Below, piece after piece: positions 1 through 7,233 of a DNA stretch of 64,000 bases. Under the pieces are notes generated by a model that was not told the DNA's origin, made no database searches, and was given only the letters and a program-made list of their open reading frames with translations. The first letter of the stretch is position 1; every line of letters begins with the position of its first letter. The stretch lies in the NCBI RefSeq assembly GCF_000737325.1, contig NZ_CP011125.1:1984001-2048000 (forward strand). The letters are read 5' to 3'. This stretch comes from Sandaracinus amylolyticus (GTDB taxonomy: Bacteria > Myxococcota_A > Polyangia > Polyangiales > Sandaracinaceae). The translations under genes and the position numbers were made by a program.

Positions 1-471
1 CGACAGGCCCACGTGCCGCACGTATCCCGCCTTCACGAGGTCCGCGATCGCGCCGATCGTCTCCTCGATCGGCACGCTCGGATCGAGGCGCGCCGGGCGG
101 TACACGTCGATCACCTCGACGCCGAGCCGCTTCAGCGAGTACGCCGCGAACGTCGCGACCGCCGCCGGTCGCGTGTCGACGCCGATCCAGCGCCCGTCGG
201 GCGCCCGCAGCGCGCCGAACTTCACCGAGATCACCGCGCGCTCTCGCCGCCCACCACCGGCGAGCGCGCGCCCGATCAGCATCTCGTTGTGGCCCATCCC
301 GTAGAAGTCGCCGGTGTCGATCAGCATCGGTGCCCGCTCGAGCGCGGCGTGGATCGTCCGGATGCTCTCGGCGTCGTCGGTCGCGCCGTACATCCCGGAC
401 ATGCCCATGCATCCGAGACCGATGGAGAGGACCTCGGGACCCGTCGCGCCCAGCTTCGTCGTGTTCGTCAT
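1..471 (-). CDS. Aldo/keto reductase, 3' end beyond window
   Basis: This is the first 157 residues of an NAD(P)H-dependent aldo/keto reductase; the gene runs off the left edge. The protein starts MTNTTKLGATG, has GLGCMGMSG at residues 18-26, the AKR Asp-Tyr pair (IDTGDFYG, D52 and Y57) and the catalytic-type Lys83 (VKFG). Where most members of this class have the His of a YxQHRVDP-type motif, this protein reads DVYRPARLDP, so Ala replaces the fourth tetrad residue; this looks like a subfamily feature rather than decay. The ATG faces the LysR gene across 48 bp, an arrangement in which the regulator often controls the enzyme. The substrate cannot be predicted. Confidence 0.85.
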   Translation of the reverse strand, partial: MTNTTKLGATGPEVLSIGLGCMGMSGMYGATDDAESIRTIHAALERAPMLIDTGDFYGMGHNEMLIGRALAGGGRRERAVISVKFGALRAPDGRWIGVDTRPAAVATFAAYSLKRLGVEVIDVYRPARLDPSVPIEETIGAIADLVKAGYVRHVGLS

Positions 472-519
472 GCGCCCACACTGGCCGTTCGCGTCCCATC
501 CAACCAGCGAATAGGATGC

Positions 520-1470
520 ATGCGACCCATGAACGAGATTTATGCGCGCGACCTCGATCTCAACCTGCTGCGCGTGTTCGTGGTCGTCGCGGAGAGCGGC
601 AGCGTGACCAGCGCAGCCGCGCGCCTCTATCTGACCCAGCCCGCGATCAGCGCGGCGCTCAAGCGCCTGACCGACGCGGTCGGCGCGCCGCTCTTCGCGC
701 GACAAGGGCGCGGCCTCGCGCTCACCGCGCGCGGCGAGCGGCTCCACGCCGAGGTGAAGCCGCACCTCTCCGCGCTCGTCGCGGCCGCGCTCTCACCGCC
801 GTCGTTCGATCCCGCGACCAGCGAGCGCACGGTGCGCCTCGGCCTCTCCGACGCGAACGAAGCGACGCTCCTGCCGCCGCTCCTGCGCGTGCTCGCCGAC
901 GAAGCGCCGCGCATGCGGGTGGTCGTGCTGCCGGTGCAGTTCCGCACCGTCGGCGACGCGCTCGCGTCCGGTCGCATCGACCTCGCGGTCACGGTTGCCG
1001 ACGAGCTCCCCGCCGGCACCCATCGCGAGGCGCTCTTCACCGGCGGCTTCTGTGCGCTCTTCGATCCCCGGCACGCGCGCCTCGGATCGCGTCCCTCGCT
1101 CGCGAAGTACCTCGCGCAGGATCACGTGATCGTCTCGTACAACGGCGATCTGCGCGGCGTCGTCGAGGACTTCGCGAAGGTCACGCGCCGCGTGCGCTGC
1201 TCGGTCAGCACGTTTCACGTGCTCGGCGCGATCGTCGAGGGCAGCGCGCTCGTCGCCACGATCCCCGAGGTCGTCGCGCACGACATCCGCAGCACGCGCC
1301 CGGCGCTGCGCACCGCGAAGCTCCCGTTCGAGCTACGCGGCTCGGCCGTCGAGCTCATCACGCGCAGCGCGATCGCGGACGATCCCGCGATCCGCTTCGT
1401 GCGCGATCACCTGGTCCGCATCGCGCGCGCGAGCGTGCGGCTCACGCGACGCGCAGGACGACGACCGTGA
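520..1470 (+). CDS. LysR-family transcriptional regulator
   Basis: A 316-residue LysR regulator. The N-terminal winged helix-turn-helix is clear (LRVFVVVAESGSVTSAAARL, then TQPAISAALKRL), followed by a substrate-binding-like effector domain from about residue 95 (VRLGLSDANEATLLPPLLR onward). ATG 520 and ATG 529 are both possible starts; AGGA at 513-516 is too close to 520 and a little far from 529. It is divergent from the aldo/keto reductase and may regulate it and itself from the 48-bp gap. Its last 29 bases overlap the convergent phosphatase gene. The effector is unknown. Confidence 0.9.
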   Translation: MRPMNEIYARDLDLNLLRVFVVVAESGSVTSAAARLYLTQPAISAALKRLTDAVGAPLFARQGRGLALTARGERLHAEVKPHLSALVAAALSPPSFDPATSERTVRLGLSDANEATLLPPLLRVLADEAPRMRVVVLPVQFRTVGDALASGRIDLAVTVADELPAGTHREALFTGGFCALFDPRHARLGSRPSLAKYLAQDHVIVSYNGDLRGVVEDFAKVTRRVRCSVSTFHVLGAIVEGSALVATIPEVVAHDIRSTRPALRTAKLPFELRGSAVELITRSAIADDPAIRFVRDHLVRIARASVRLTRRAGRRP

Positions 1471-2206
1471 CGTTGTCCTCGCCGCCGTGCTCGTTCGCGC
1501 GCTGCACCAGGAGCTGCGACATCTTCTCGACGTCGGCGCCGCTGCTCTGCACGGTCTCGAGGATCTGCTCGTCGGTGATCATCCCGCTCAGCCCGTCCGA
1601 GCACAGCACGTAGACGTCGCCGGGCTGCGGCTGCTCGGGCACCAGATCGACCACCACCGAGTCCTGCATGCCGAGCGCGCGCGTGATGACGTTCTTCGGC
1701 AGCTCCTCGCGCTGCTCCGGCGTCATGTCGGGCATCACGAGCAGGTAGTCGTTCAGCAGCGAGTGATCGCGCGTGAGCAGCGTGATGTGCCCGCCGCGGA
1801 CGCGATAGCAGCGGCTGTCACCGACGTGCGCGACGTACATCCGCCCGCGCTCGCGCGCGACCAGCGCGCCGACCACCGTCGTGCCCATCCCGTGCACCTC
1901 GCGATAGCGCGTCGATGCCTCGAAGATGCGCTTGTTCGCGACCTTGATGCCGGTGATGAGGCGGTTCTCCTCGACCGACAGGTGCGGGTCGAAGTGGAAC
2001 GGCCAGGTCGCGTCTTCCTTCGCCGTCGCTTGGAAGAACGACGCGATGGTGTGCGTGGCCATCTTGCTCGCGACGTCTCCGGCGCGGTGCCCGCCCATGC
2101 CGTCGGCGACGATGTACAGGTCGAACTCCGGCAGGATCACGAAGCTGTCTTCGTTGTGCTCCCGCTGCTGGCCGACGTCGGAGAGCCCTGCGGCGACGAT
2201 TTGCAT
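1442..2206 (-). CDS. PP2C-family serine/threonine protein phosphatase
   Basis: A 254-residue metal-dependent protein phosphatase (PPM/PP2C, Stp type) that would reverse Ser/Thr kinase phosphorylation in the cytosol. Metal-site motifs are visible: REHNEDSF with D20, VADGMGGH with D35-G36, an SDGLSGM motif, and the C-terminal GGEDNVTVVVL motif. ATG 2206 is chosen because the family normally starts just before this first beta-strand; an upstream in-frame extension reads as shadow sequence. It lies 53 bp after the zinc-ribbon membrane protein on the same strand, so the two may be cotranscribed. No kinase is adjacent. Confidence 0.92.
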   Translation of the reverse strand: MQIVAAGLSDVGQQREHNEDSFVILPEFDLYIVADGMGGHRAGDVASKMATHTIASFFQATAKEDATWPFHFDPHLSVEENRLITGIKVANKRIFEASTRYREVHGMGTTVVGALVARERGRMYVAHVGDSRCYRVRGGHITLLTRDHSLLNDYLLVMPDMTPEQREELPKNVITRALGMQDSVVVDLVPEQPQPGDVYVLCSDGLSGMITDEQILETVQSSGADVEKMSQLLVQRANEHGGEDNVTVVVLRVA

Positions 2207-2259
2207 GCGCTTGGACCCCGGAGCCTCGGTGAGAAACCTCGCCGGGATGTCACGCGGTG

Positions 2260-3123
2260 TCAAGCGTTCGACGCGCTCGGACGCGCGAGAACCGGCGGGG
2301 GGCAACGCACGATCAGGGGTGAGCCGGGCAGGTCGGCGAGCACGTCGCGGGTGCGCGCGCCGCGATAGCCGTCCGCTTTCGTCTCGGTGCGCGCGCTCGC
2401 CGCGACCTCGACGAGCGCGCCCGGCTCGACGATCGCCTCGCGCACGCGCAGCGACTCGGGGCGATGCACGCCGCGCGCGAGCAGCCATCGCGCGAGTGTC
2501 TCGTCGACGCGCGGCAGCGGCTCGGGATCGCGCTCGGGCGCGGGCAGATCGATCGTCGCGATCGCCGCATCGACCTCCACGTCGGGCTCACCGCCGCCGA
2601 TCGCGACGGCGAACGGAACCGCCATCGCGTCGTCGATCGCGCCGTACGGGCCCTCGCCCCAGAGCCGCCACGCGACGCACTCGCGCCCCGAGAGCGGCGC
2701 GCGCAGCATCCCGCGCGCCTTCACGCTGCCGGTGTGCACCACACGCTCGGCGCGCGCGCGCACGATCGGCGACTCGAGCACCCGGTAGCGCAGATCGCCG
2801 GGCGGCGAGTCGGGCGCGTTCTTCATGCGCGCCGCGCCGATCACCATGAGCGGGATCGACACGAAGAAGCCGACCTCGCTGATCGCGATCGCGCCGATGC
2901 CGAGCGCGATCACGGAGCCGAGCAGGCCCGCACCGCCGAGCATCGTCGTGAGCGCGGCGCCGCTCGGCGGCTCGCTCGTCGGAACGCGCGGCCCGCGCGC
3001 GATCGCGTCGGGGTGCTGCTCGAGATCGACCAGCGACGTCGTCTCGCCGCACGCCGGGCAACGGCGCACCGGCCACGAGCGCACGCGGCAGTGGGTGCAC
3101 ACGAAGGTTCGATCGGTGCGCAT
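2260..3123 (-). CDS. Zinc-ribbon membrane protein, possible GIDE/BAM-like domain
   Basis: A 287-residue protein. A zinc ribbon opens it (CTHCRVRSWPVRRCPAC, residues 9-25). A hydrophobic pair of helices at about 57-93 follows (GAGLLGSVIALGIGAIAI, then VGFFVSIPLMVIG). The remaining 190 residues are soluble and include VHTGSVKARGMLRAPLSGRE, which resembles the beside-a-membrane (GIDE) domain of some membrane proteins; this assignment is tentative. The protein probably sits in the inner membrane with a cytoplasmic ribbon. It is the likely first gene of a pair with the PP2C phosphatase. The precise function is unknown. Confidence 0.7.
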   Translation of the reverse strand: MRTDRTFVCTHCRVRSWPVRRCPACGETTSLVDLEQHPDAIARGPRVPTSEPPSGAALTTMLGGAGLLGSVIALGIGAIAISEVGFFVSIPLMVIGAARMKNAPDSPPGDLRYRVLESPIVRARAERVVHTGSVKARGMLRAPLSGRECVAWRLWGEGPYGAIDDAMAVPFAVAIGGGEPDVEVDAAIATIDLPAPERDPEPLPRVDETLARWLLARGVHRPESLRVREAIVEPGALVEVAASARTETKADGYRGARTRDVLADLPGSPLIVRCPPPVLARPSASNA

Positions 3124-3167
3124 GCTCTCAGCGTCCCCCCGATGCCGGTGATAGCGTCGCGGGCACC

Positions 3168-4229
3168 ATGAGCAAGAAGCGCATCGCGATCATCCCTGGT
3201 GACGGCATCGGCAAGGAGGTGGTCGCGATCGGCGTCCAGCTGCTCGAGACGCTGCGCGAGGTGCGCGGGTATGCGATCGAGCTCGTGCCGTTCGACCTCG
3301 GTGCGGATCGTTTCCTGCGCGACGGCGCGACGTTCCCCGCGGACGACCAGAGGACGATCCGCGAGACCTGCGACGCGGTGCTGCTCGGCGCGATCGGCGA
3401 TCCGCGCGTGCCCTCGCTCGACTATGCGCGCGACATCTTGTTCGGGCTGCGCTTCGGGCTCGATCTCTACTGCAACGTGCGCCCGATCCAGTGCCTCGAC
3501 GATCGCCTCATGCCCATCAAGGGCAAGGGCGCGAAGGACTGCGACATGGTGGTGTTCCGCGAGAACACCGAGGGCGTCTACGTCGGCGTCGGCGGCAACT
3601 TCAAGAAGGGCACGCCGGACGAGGTCGCGATCACCGAGGACGTGAACACGCGCAAGGGCGTGGAGCGCGTGATCCGCGCCGCGTTCGAGTTCGCGGTGAA
3701 GCACGGCCGCAAGCGCGTGCTGATGAGCGACAAGAACAACGCGATGCCGCACGCGCACGGCCTGTGGAAGCGCGTGTTCGAGGAAGTGCGCGGCGAGTAC
3801 GCGGGCATCGAGTCGCGTCACATGTACGTCGACGCGCTGTGCATGCAGATGGTGCGCGCGCCCGAGACGCTCGACGTGATCGTCACGAACAACCTGTTCG
3901 GCGACATCGTGACCGACCTCGGCGCGGCGCTGCAGGGCGGGCTCGGCATGGCGGCGAGCGCGAACATCCATCCGGGCCGCATCGGCATGTTCGAGCCGGT
4001 GCACGGCAGCGCGCCCGACATCGCGGGCAAGGACATGGCGAACCCGCTCGCGACGGTGCTGACGATCGGCATGATGTGCACGCACCTCGGCTTCGAGGGC
4101 GAAGAGGCGCGCCTCGTCGAGATCGTGCGCGAGGCAGTGCGCACCGGACGCTGCACCCGCGACGTCGGCGGCGAGATGGGGACCCGCGCGGTCGGCGACT
4201 GGGTGCTCGCGCAGGTGCGGGGGAGCTGA
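3168..4229 (+). CDS. Isopropylmalate/isocitrate dehydrogenase family protein (LeuB-like)
   Basis: A 353-residue beta-hydroxyacid oxidative decarboxylase that uses NAD(P) to oxidise and decarboxylate a malate-type substrate. The N-terminus has the family start IAIIPGDGIGKEV; the substrate and metal region shows FRENTEGVY and the key KNNAMPH and NLFGDIVTDL segments; the C-terminal block carries EPVHGSAPDIAGK, which binds cofactor. Length and motifs fit 3-isopropylmalate dehydrogenase best, but no other leucine gene is nearby, so isocitrate, homoisocitrate or tartrate dehydrogenase activity cannot be ruled out. Divergent from the zinc-ribbon gene over a 44-bp gap. Confidence 0.9.
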   Translation: MSKKRIAIIPGDGIGKEVVAIGVQLLETLREVRGYAIELVPFDLGADRFLRDGATFPADDQRTIRETCDAVLLGAIGDPRVPSLDYARDILFGLRFGLDLYCNVRPIQCLDDRLMPIKGKGAKDCDMVVFRENTEGVYVGVGGNFKKGTPDEVAITEDVNTRKGVERVIRAAFEFAVKHGRKRVLMSDKNNAMPHAHGLWKRVFEEVRGEYAGIESRHMYVDALCMQMVRAPETLDVIVTNNLFGDIVTDLGAALQGGLGMAASANIHPGRIGMFEPVHGSAPDIAGKDMANPLATVLTIGMMCTHLGFEGEEARLVEIVREAVRTGRCTRDVGGEMGTRAVGDWVLAQVRGS

Positions 4230-4245
4230 TCACGCCATGATCAGC
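4225..4245. terminator. Bidirectional hairpin between convergent genes
   Basis: A perfect 8-bp stem (GCTGATCA / TGATCAGC) with a 5-nt loop spans the stop codons of the two convergent genes. There is no T-run, so termination strength is uncertain. Confidence 0.45.
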
Positions 4246-5032
4246 GGCGCGACGTGAATCGGATCCCTCGCAGGATCTGCTGACGCGTCTCGATCATCGA
4301 TGCGATCCCGATCGCGACCTGATCGGTGCGCATGCACGCCCAATCCGGGATCACCACGTCGATCGCGAACGGTGTTCTCGGGCAGTCGACGCGAGCCCGC
4401 ACGTGCACGCCTCCATGCACCAGCTCGAGCTCGATCTCGGCCACCGGGAGCCAGTCACGGTACGAGCGCACCTGAGCCTCGACGGCGCGCCAGTCGATCG
4501 GCTCGCGTCGCAGCAGCTCCTCGGGGACGACGCGCTTGCCGCCGGTCTCCGCGACCGCGCCATCGCTGCGCAGCACCGCGTCGACGAACGCCTGCGGAGG
4601 CGCGTAGGAATGGTGCGCGACGTAGTGCGCGATCAACGTCGGCGCGGCGTAGACCACGCCGTCACCCTGCACCCGGATCTCCGCCGACGCGACGGGTGAC
4701 CGAAGATCGCAGAACGGACACCCATGATGGCCGCGGGTCTGGTGGAGCCGGTGCTCGTCCGACTCGCACATCGTCGTGAGCAGCGCCACGAACCGCGGGC
4801 TCGGTCGCGCAGTCGGCACCGGGTGCGCGGCGTCGAGCCAGCCGACGTTCACCTCGGGATCCGAGTAGGTGCATCGCTCGTCGCCGCCGTGTCCGAACAG
4901 ATGCTCGGGGCGCGATCCTGGTGGTCCGGTCTCGGACCAGCCGATCGGCATGATCTCGAAGTACGAGTAGGGCGTGAGGTCTTCGAACCACGTCACGCCC
5001 CGATGATGGCACGCGCTCGCGATCACTCGCAC
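4241..5032 (-). CDS. Conserved hypothetical protein beginning TWFEDLTPYSY
   Basis: A 263-residue protein of unknown function. The region around residue 14 (VTWFEDLTPYSYF) looks like the true N-terminus of an uncharacterised family that begins WFEDLTPY; the GTG giving that start lies about 39 bp inside the annotated frame. A CPFCD motif near residue 106 and several His/Cys residues in the first half could bind metal. The second half has no recognisable domain. It converges on the dehydrogenase gene and stands alone. Confidence 0.65.
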   Translation of the reverse strand: MRVIASACHHRGVTWFEDLTPYSYFEIMPIGWSETGPPGSRPEHLFGHGGDERCTYSDPEVNVGWLDAAHPVPTARPSPRFVALLTTMCESDEHRLHQTRGHHGCPFCDLRSPVASAEIRVQGDGVVYAAPTLIAHYVAHHSYAPPQAFVDAVLRSDGAVAETGGKRVVPEELLRREPIDWRAVEAQVRSYRDWLPVAEIELELVHGGVHVRARVDCPRTPFAIDVVIPDWACMRTDQVAIGIASMIETRQQILRGIRFTSRR

Positions 5033-5083
5033 CGAGGAAGCGCGAGCGCGATGCCGCCCTGACTCGTCACGACCGTCGAGCGA

Positions 5084-7120
5084 TCAGATCGCTCTGCGGC
5101 ACTCGTTCGACTCGCAGTGGAACGTCTCGCTCGGATAGCCGAGCTCGACGCAGTCCTGGTCGGCGTCGCACTCGTCGACGCAGTCGCCGTCGCGGCACAC
5201 GAGCCCCTGCTGGAAGCACTGCTCCGCCTCGAGCGCCGAGCAGAGGCTGTCGATGCAGCGCCCGCCCGTCGGGTGGTCCTGCAGACACGTCGCGTGGTCG
5301 TCGTCGAACAGCCGCTGGCAGTCCGCGAGGCACGCCCAGCTCGGCGGGTCCTGCGGATAGCAGTGCCCGGTCCCCCCGATGCCGTGCGTGTCTGTGCCGA
5401 AGCAGAAGAGGCCCGGCGCGCACTGCTCGGTGTCGGTGCACTCGCACCCGCCGGCGCGCTCGAATCCCTCGCATCGAGTGCAGATGCCCACGACCTGCAC
5501 GCCGAACTCCGTCGCTGCGCACGACATCTCGCCGTCGTGATCGGAGCACGTCATTCCGATCTCCGAGTCTCCGTCCGGCACGTCGTCGTACACCGCGTCG
5601 GCGCACTGGCATCCTTCCTCACCCAGCGTGCAGCTCCCCGGCGCGGGCGGCTGCGGCGTAGGCTCGGGCGGAGGGGGCGGCGGCGGCCACGACGGCCAGC
5701 GCACCATGTCGCCGCGCCAGAACGCGTCGCCGAAGTGACGAATGAAGCCGTCGTAGTTCGAGACGTTGCGGACTGCCTTGCTGCGATGGCTGCAGTCACC
5801 CCCGTCGTCCGCCTCGTACTGCGCGAGGTGCTCGGCCGCCGCGGTGCCGTACTGCGCGCCGTTCTGGAGGTCCGCGATGCACAGATTGCCGTGCCAGTGC
5901 GAGTGACGATCGCGGATCGAGCGCAGGATTCCTCCGAGCTCGACGAACACGTGGTGCAGCGGCTCGTGGATCGTCGTCTCCACCTGCGCGAGATCGCCGT
6001 TGTCGAAGTACGTCGGACAATAATTCACGTACCCGAGCACGCTGTGGTGCGCCGACGGATTGCCGATCGCGGTGAAGCACGCATTGCCGCCGTTCTGCGG
6101 CTGGTGCGGACAGCGATGGCGCAGCGTCACGAGCCCGTGCTCGCCAGTGCTGAACGTCCTCCAGAGATGATTGATCGCCTGGCGCACCGCGCCGAATCGA
6201 TCGGCGTCGTACTCACCGAACCAGTTCGCGAAGCTCGAGTCGCGCGCCGACAGGCGCGTTCCGTCGCCGCGCTCGCCGCGCAGGGCCCACGCCTGGGCGC
6301 GCACGCCGGGGCTCGCTGCGTTCAGCGCCTCGATCGCGCGATGCACCATCCACACGTGATGGTGGGCCTGGATCCACGAGCGCTTGATCGTCACGCACTC
6401 GTCCTGGTGGCAGTCGCTCATCGGCGGGAAGCGCACCGGCGGCATCTCCGCCGGGAAGACGTGATCGAGATCGTCGAACGCCTCGCTCTCGCAGGGATCG
6501 AGATCCGCGATCAGGTCGAGCTCGTCGAGCACGATCCCGGTGCTCCGCTGCGCGAGCGCGACGCGCTCGATGCGCCGCGTCGTGCCCTCGAGCGCGACCG
6601 TGCGGACGACGTCGACGTCGTCGAGCGGCGTGCGGCCCGGGTCGAGCGTGCGCGTCGTGCTCGTGACGCGCGTGGCCGTGCTCCCGATCACGATCCGCGT
6701 GCCGCCGACCACGAGCGCGCTCCGCGTCGTGATCGTCCCGTCCTCGTCCTGCGCCTGCACGCTCTCGGCGAGCCGCACGGTCCTGCGCCGTGCCGGCGCC
6801 GGCCCGACGAGCACCGCCTCACCGCGCTCGCCACGCGCGACGAGCTCGCGCAGATCGGGCGGTGGCAGCGGCGCCGCCGCGATCCAGTCGCTCGGCGGAT
6901 CGCCCTCCTCGGGCTCGACGCACTCGACCTCGTCGGGCGCGGTGATCGTCCCCGGCCCGGTCAGCCCGCCGTCGCTCGTCGCCGCGACGAACGTCAGCGA
7001 CTCGCTGCTCGACGCTCCCTCGCTCGACGCTCCCTCGGTCGACGCTCCCTCGCTCGACGCCACGCACCCGAGGCACACGAGCGCGCCGAGCAAGAGGCCC
7101 TTGCTCCTCCACGTTCTCAT
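5084..7120 (-). CDS. Secreted lipoprotein with HExxH zincin motif and Cys-rich tail
   Basis: A 678-residue lipoprotein. ATG 7120 is supported by a GGAGGAG ribosome site 4-5 nt upstream and by the signal peptide it gives, with lipobox VCLGC (Cys19). A short EGAS-type repeat follows. The middle contains HEPLH at 385-389, a HExxH zinc-peptidase motif, followed by a GTAAAEHLAQYEADD segment, reminiscent of lysine-specific (M35/deuterolysin-like) metallopeptidases. A proline run links to a tail of about 180 residues with many cysteines. It is divergent from the CHAT gene. The 34-nt element at 7161-7194 lies just upstream. Peptidase activity is predicted, not shown. Confidence 0.8.
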   Translation of the reverse strand: MRTWRSKGLLLGALVCLGCVASSEGASTEGASSEGASSSESLTFVAATSDGGLTGPGTITAPDEVECVEPEEGDPPSDWIAAAPLPPPDLRELVARGERGEAVLVGPAPARRRTVRLAESVQAQDEDGTITTRSALVVGGTRIVIGSTATRVTSTTRTLDPGRTPLDDVDVVRTVALEGTTRRIERVALAQRSTGIVLDELDLIADLDPCESEAFDDLDHVFPAEMPPVRFPPMSDCHQDECVTIKRSWIQAHHHVWMVHRAIEALNAASPGVRAQAWALRGERGDGTRLSARDSSFANWFGEYDADRFGAVRQAINHLWRTFSTGEHGLVTLRHRCPHQPQNGGNACFTAIGNPSAHHSVLGYVNYCPTYFDNGDLAQVETTIHEPLHHVFVELGGILRSIRDRHSHWHGNLCIADLQNGAQYGTAAAEHLAQYEADDGGDCSHRSKAVRNVSNYDGFIRHFGDAFWRGDMVRWPSWPPPPPPPEPTPQPPAPGSCTLGEEGCQCADAVYDDVPDGDSEIGMTCSDHDGEMSCAATEFGVQVVGICTRCEGFERAGGCECTDTEQCAPGLFCFGTDTHGIGGTGHCYPQDPPSWACLADCQRLFDDDHATCLQDHPTGGRCIDSLCSALEAEQCFQQGLVCRDGDCVDECDADQDCVELGYPSETFHCESNECRRAI
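7011..7055. repeat. Three 15-bp units inside lipoprotein gene
   Basis: Three copies of GACGCTCCCTCGCTC (the middle copy with one change) encode the EGASS/EGAST linker repeats just after the lipid-anchor cysteine. Being a multiple of three, the array can change length without breaking the frame. Confidence 0.85.
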
Positions 7121-7160
7121 TCGACTCCTCCCGGCGCTGCGCGTCGGCGCGCGCGCCTCG

Positions 7161-7194
7161 GAGAGGCCTTGGAGGCGAGCTCGCGCGATCTTGC
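7161..7194 (-). promoter_or_regulatory. Shared 34-nt upstream element, copy B
   Basis: On the minus strand this reads GCAAGATC, seven variable bases, then CTCGCCTCCAAGGCCTCTC. The same 27 bases with the same spacer occur at 9901-9934. Here the element ends 40 nt before the start of the metallopeptidase-like lipoprotein. A promoter or activator site for a sigma factor is the simplest reading; see the matching copy. Confidence 0.75.
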
Positions 7195-7233
7195 GCACAC
7201 GCCGCGCGTGCCTCGGCTGCTACACGTGCCCAC

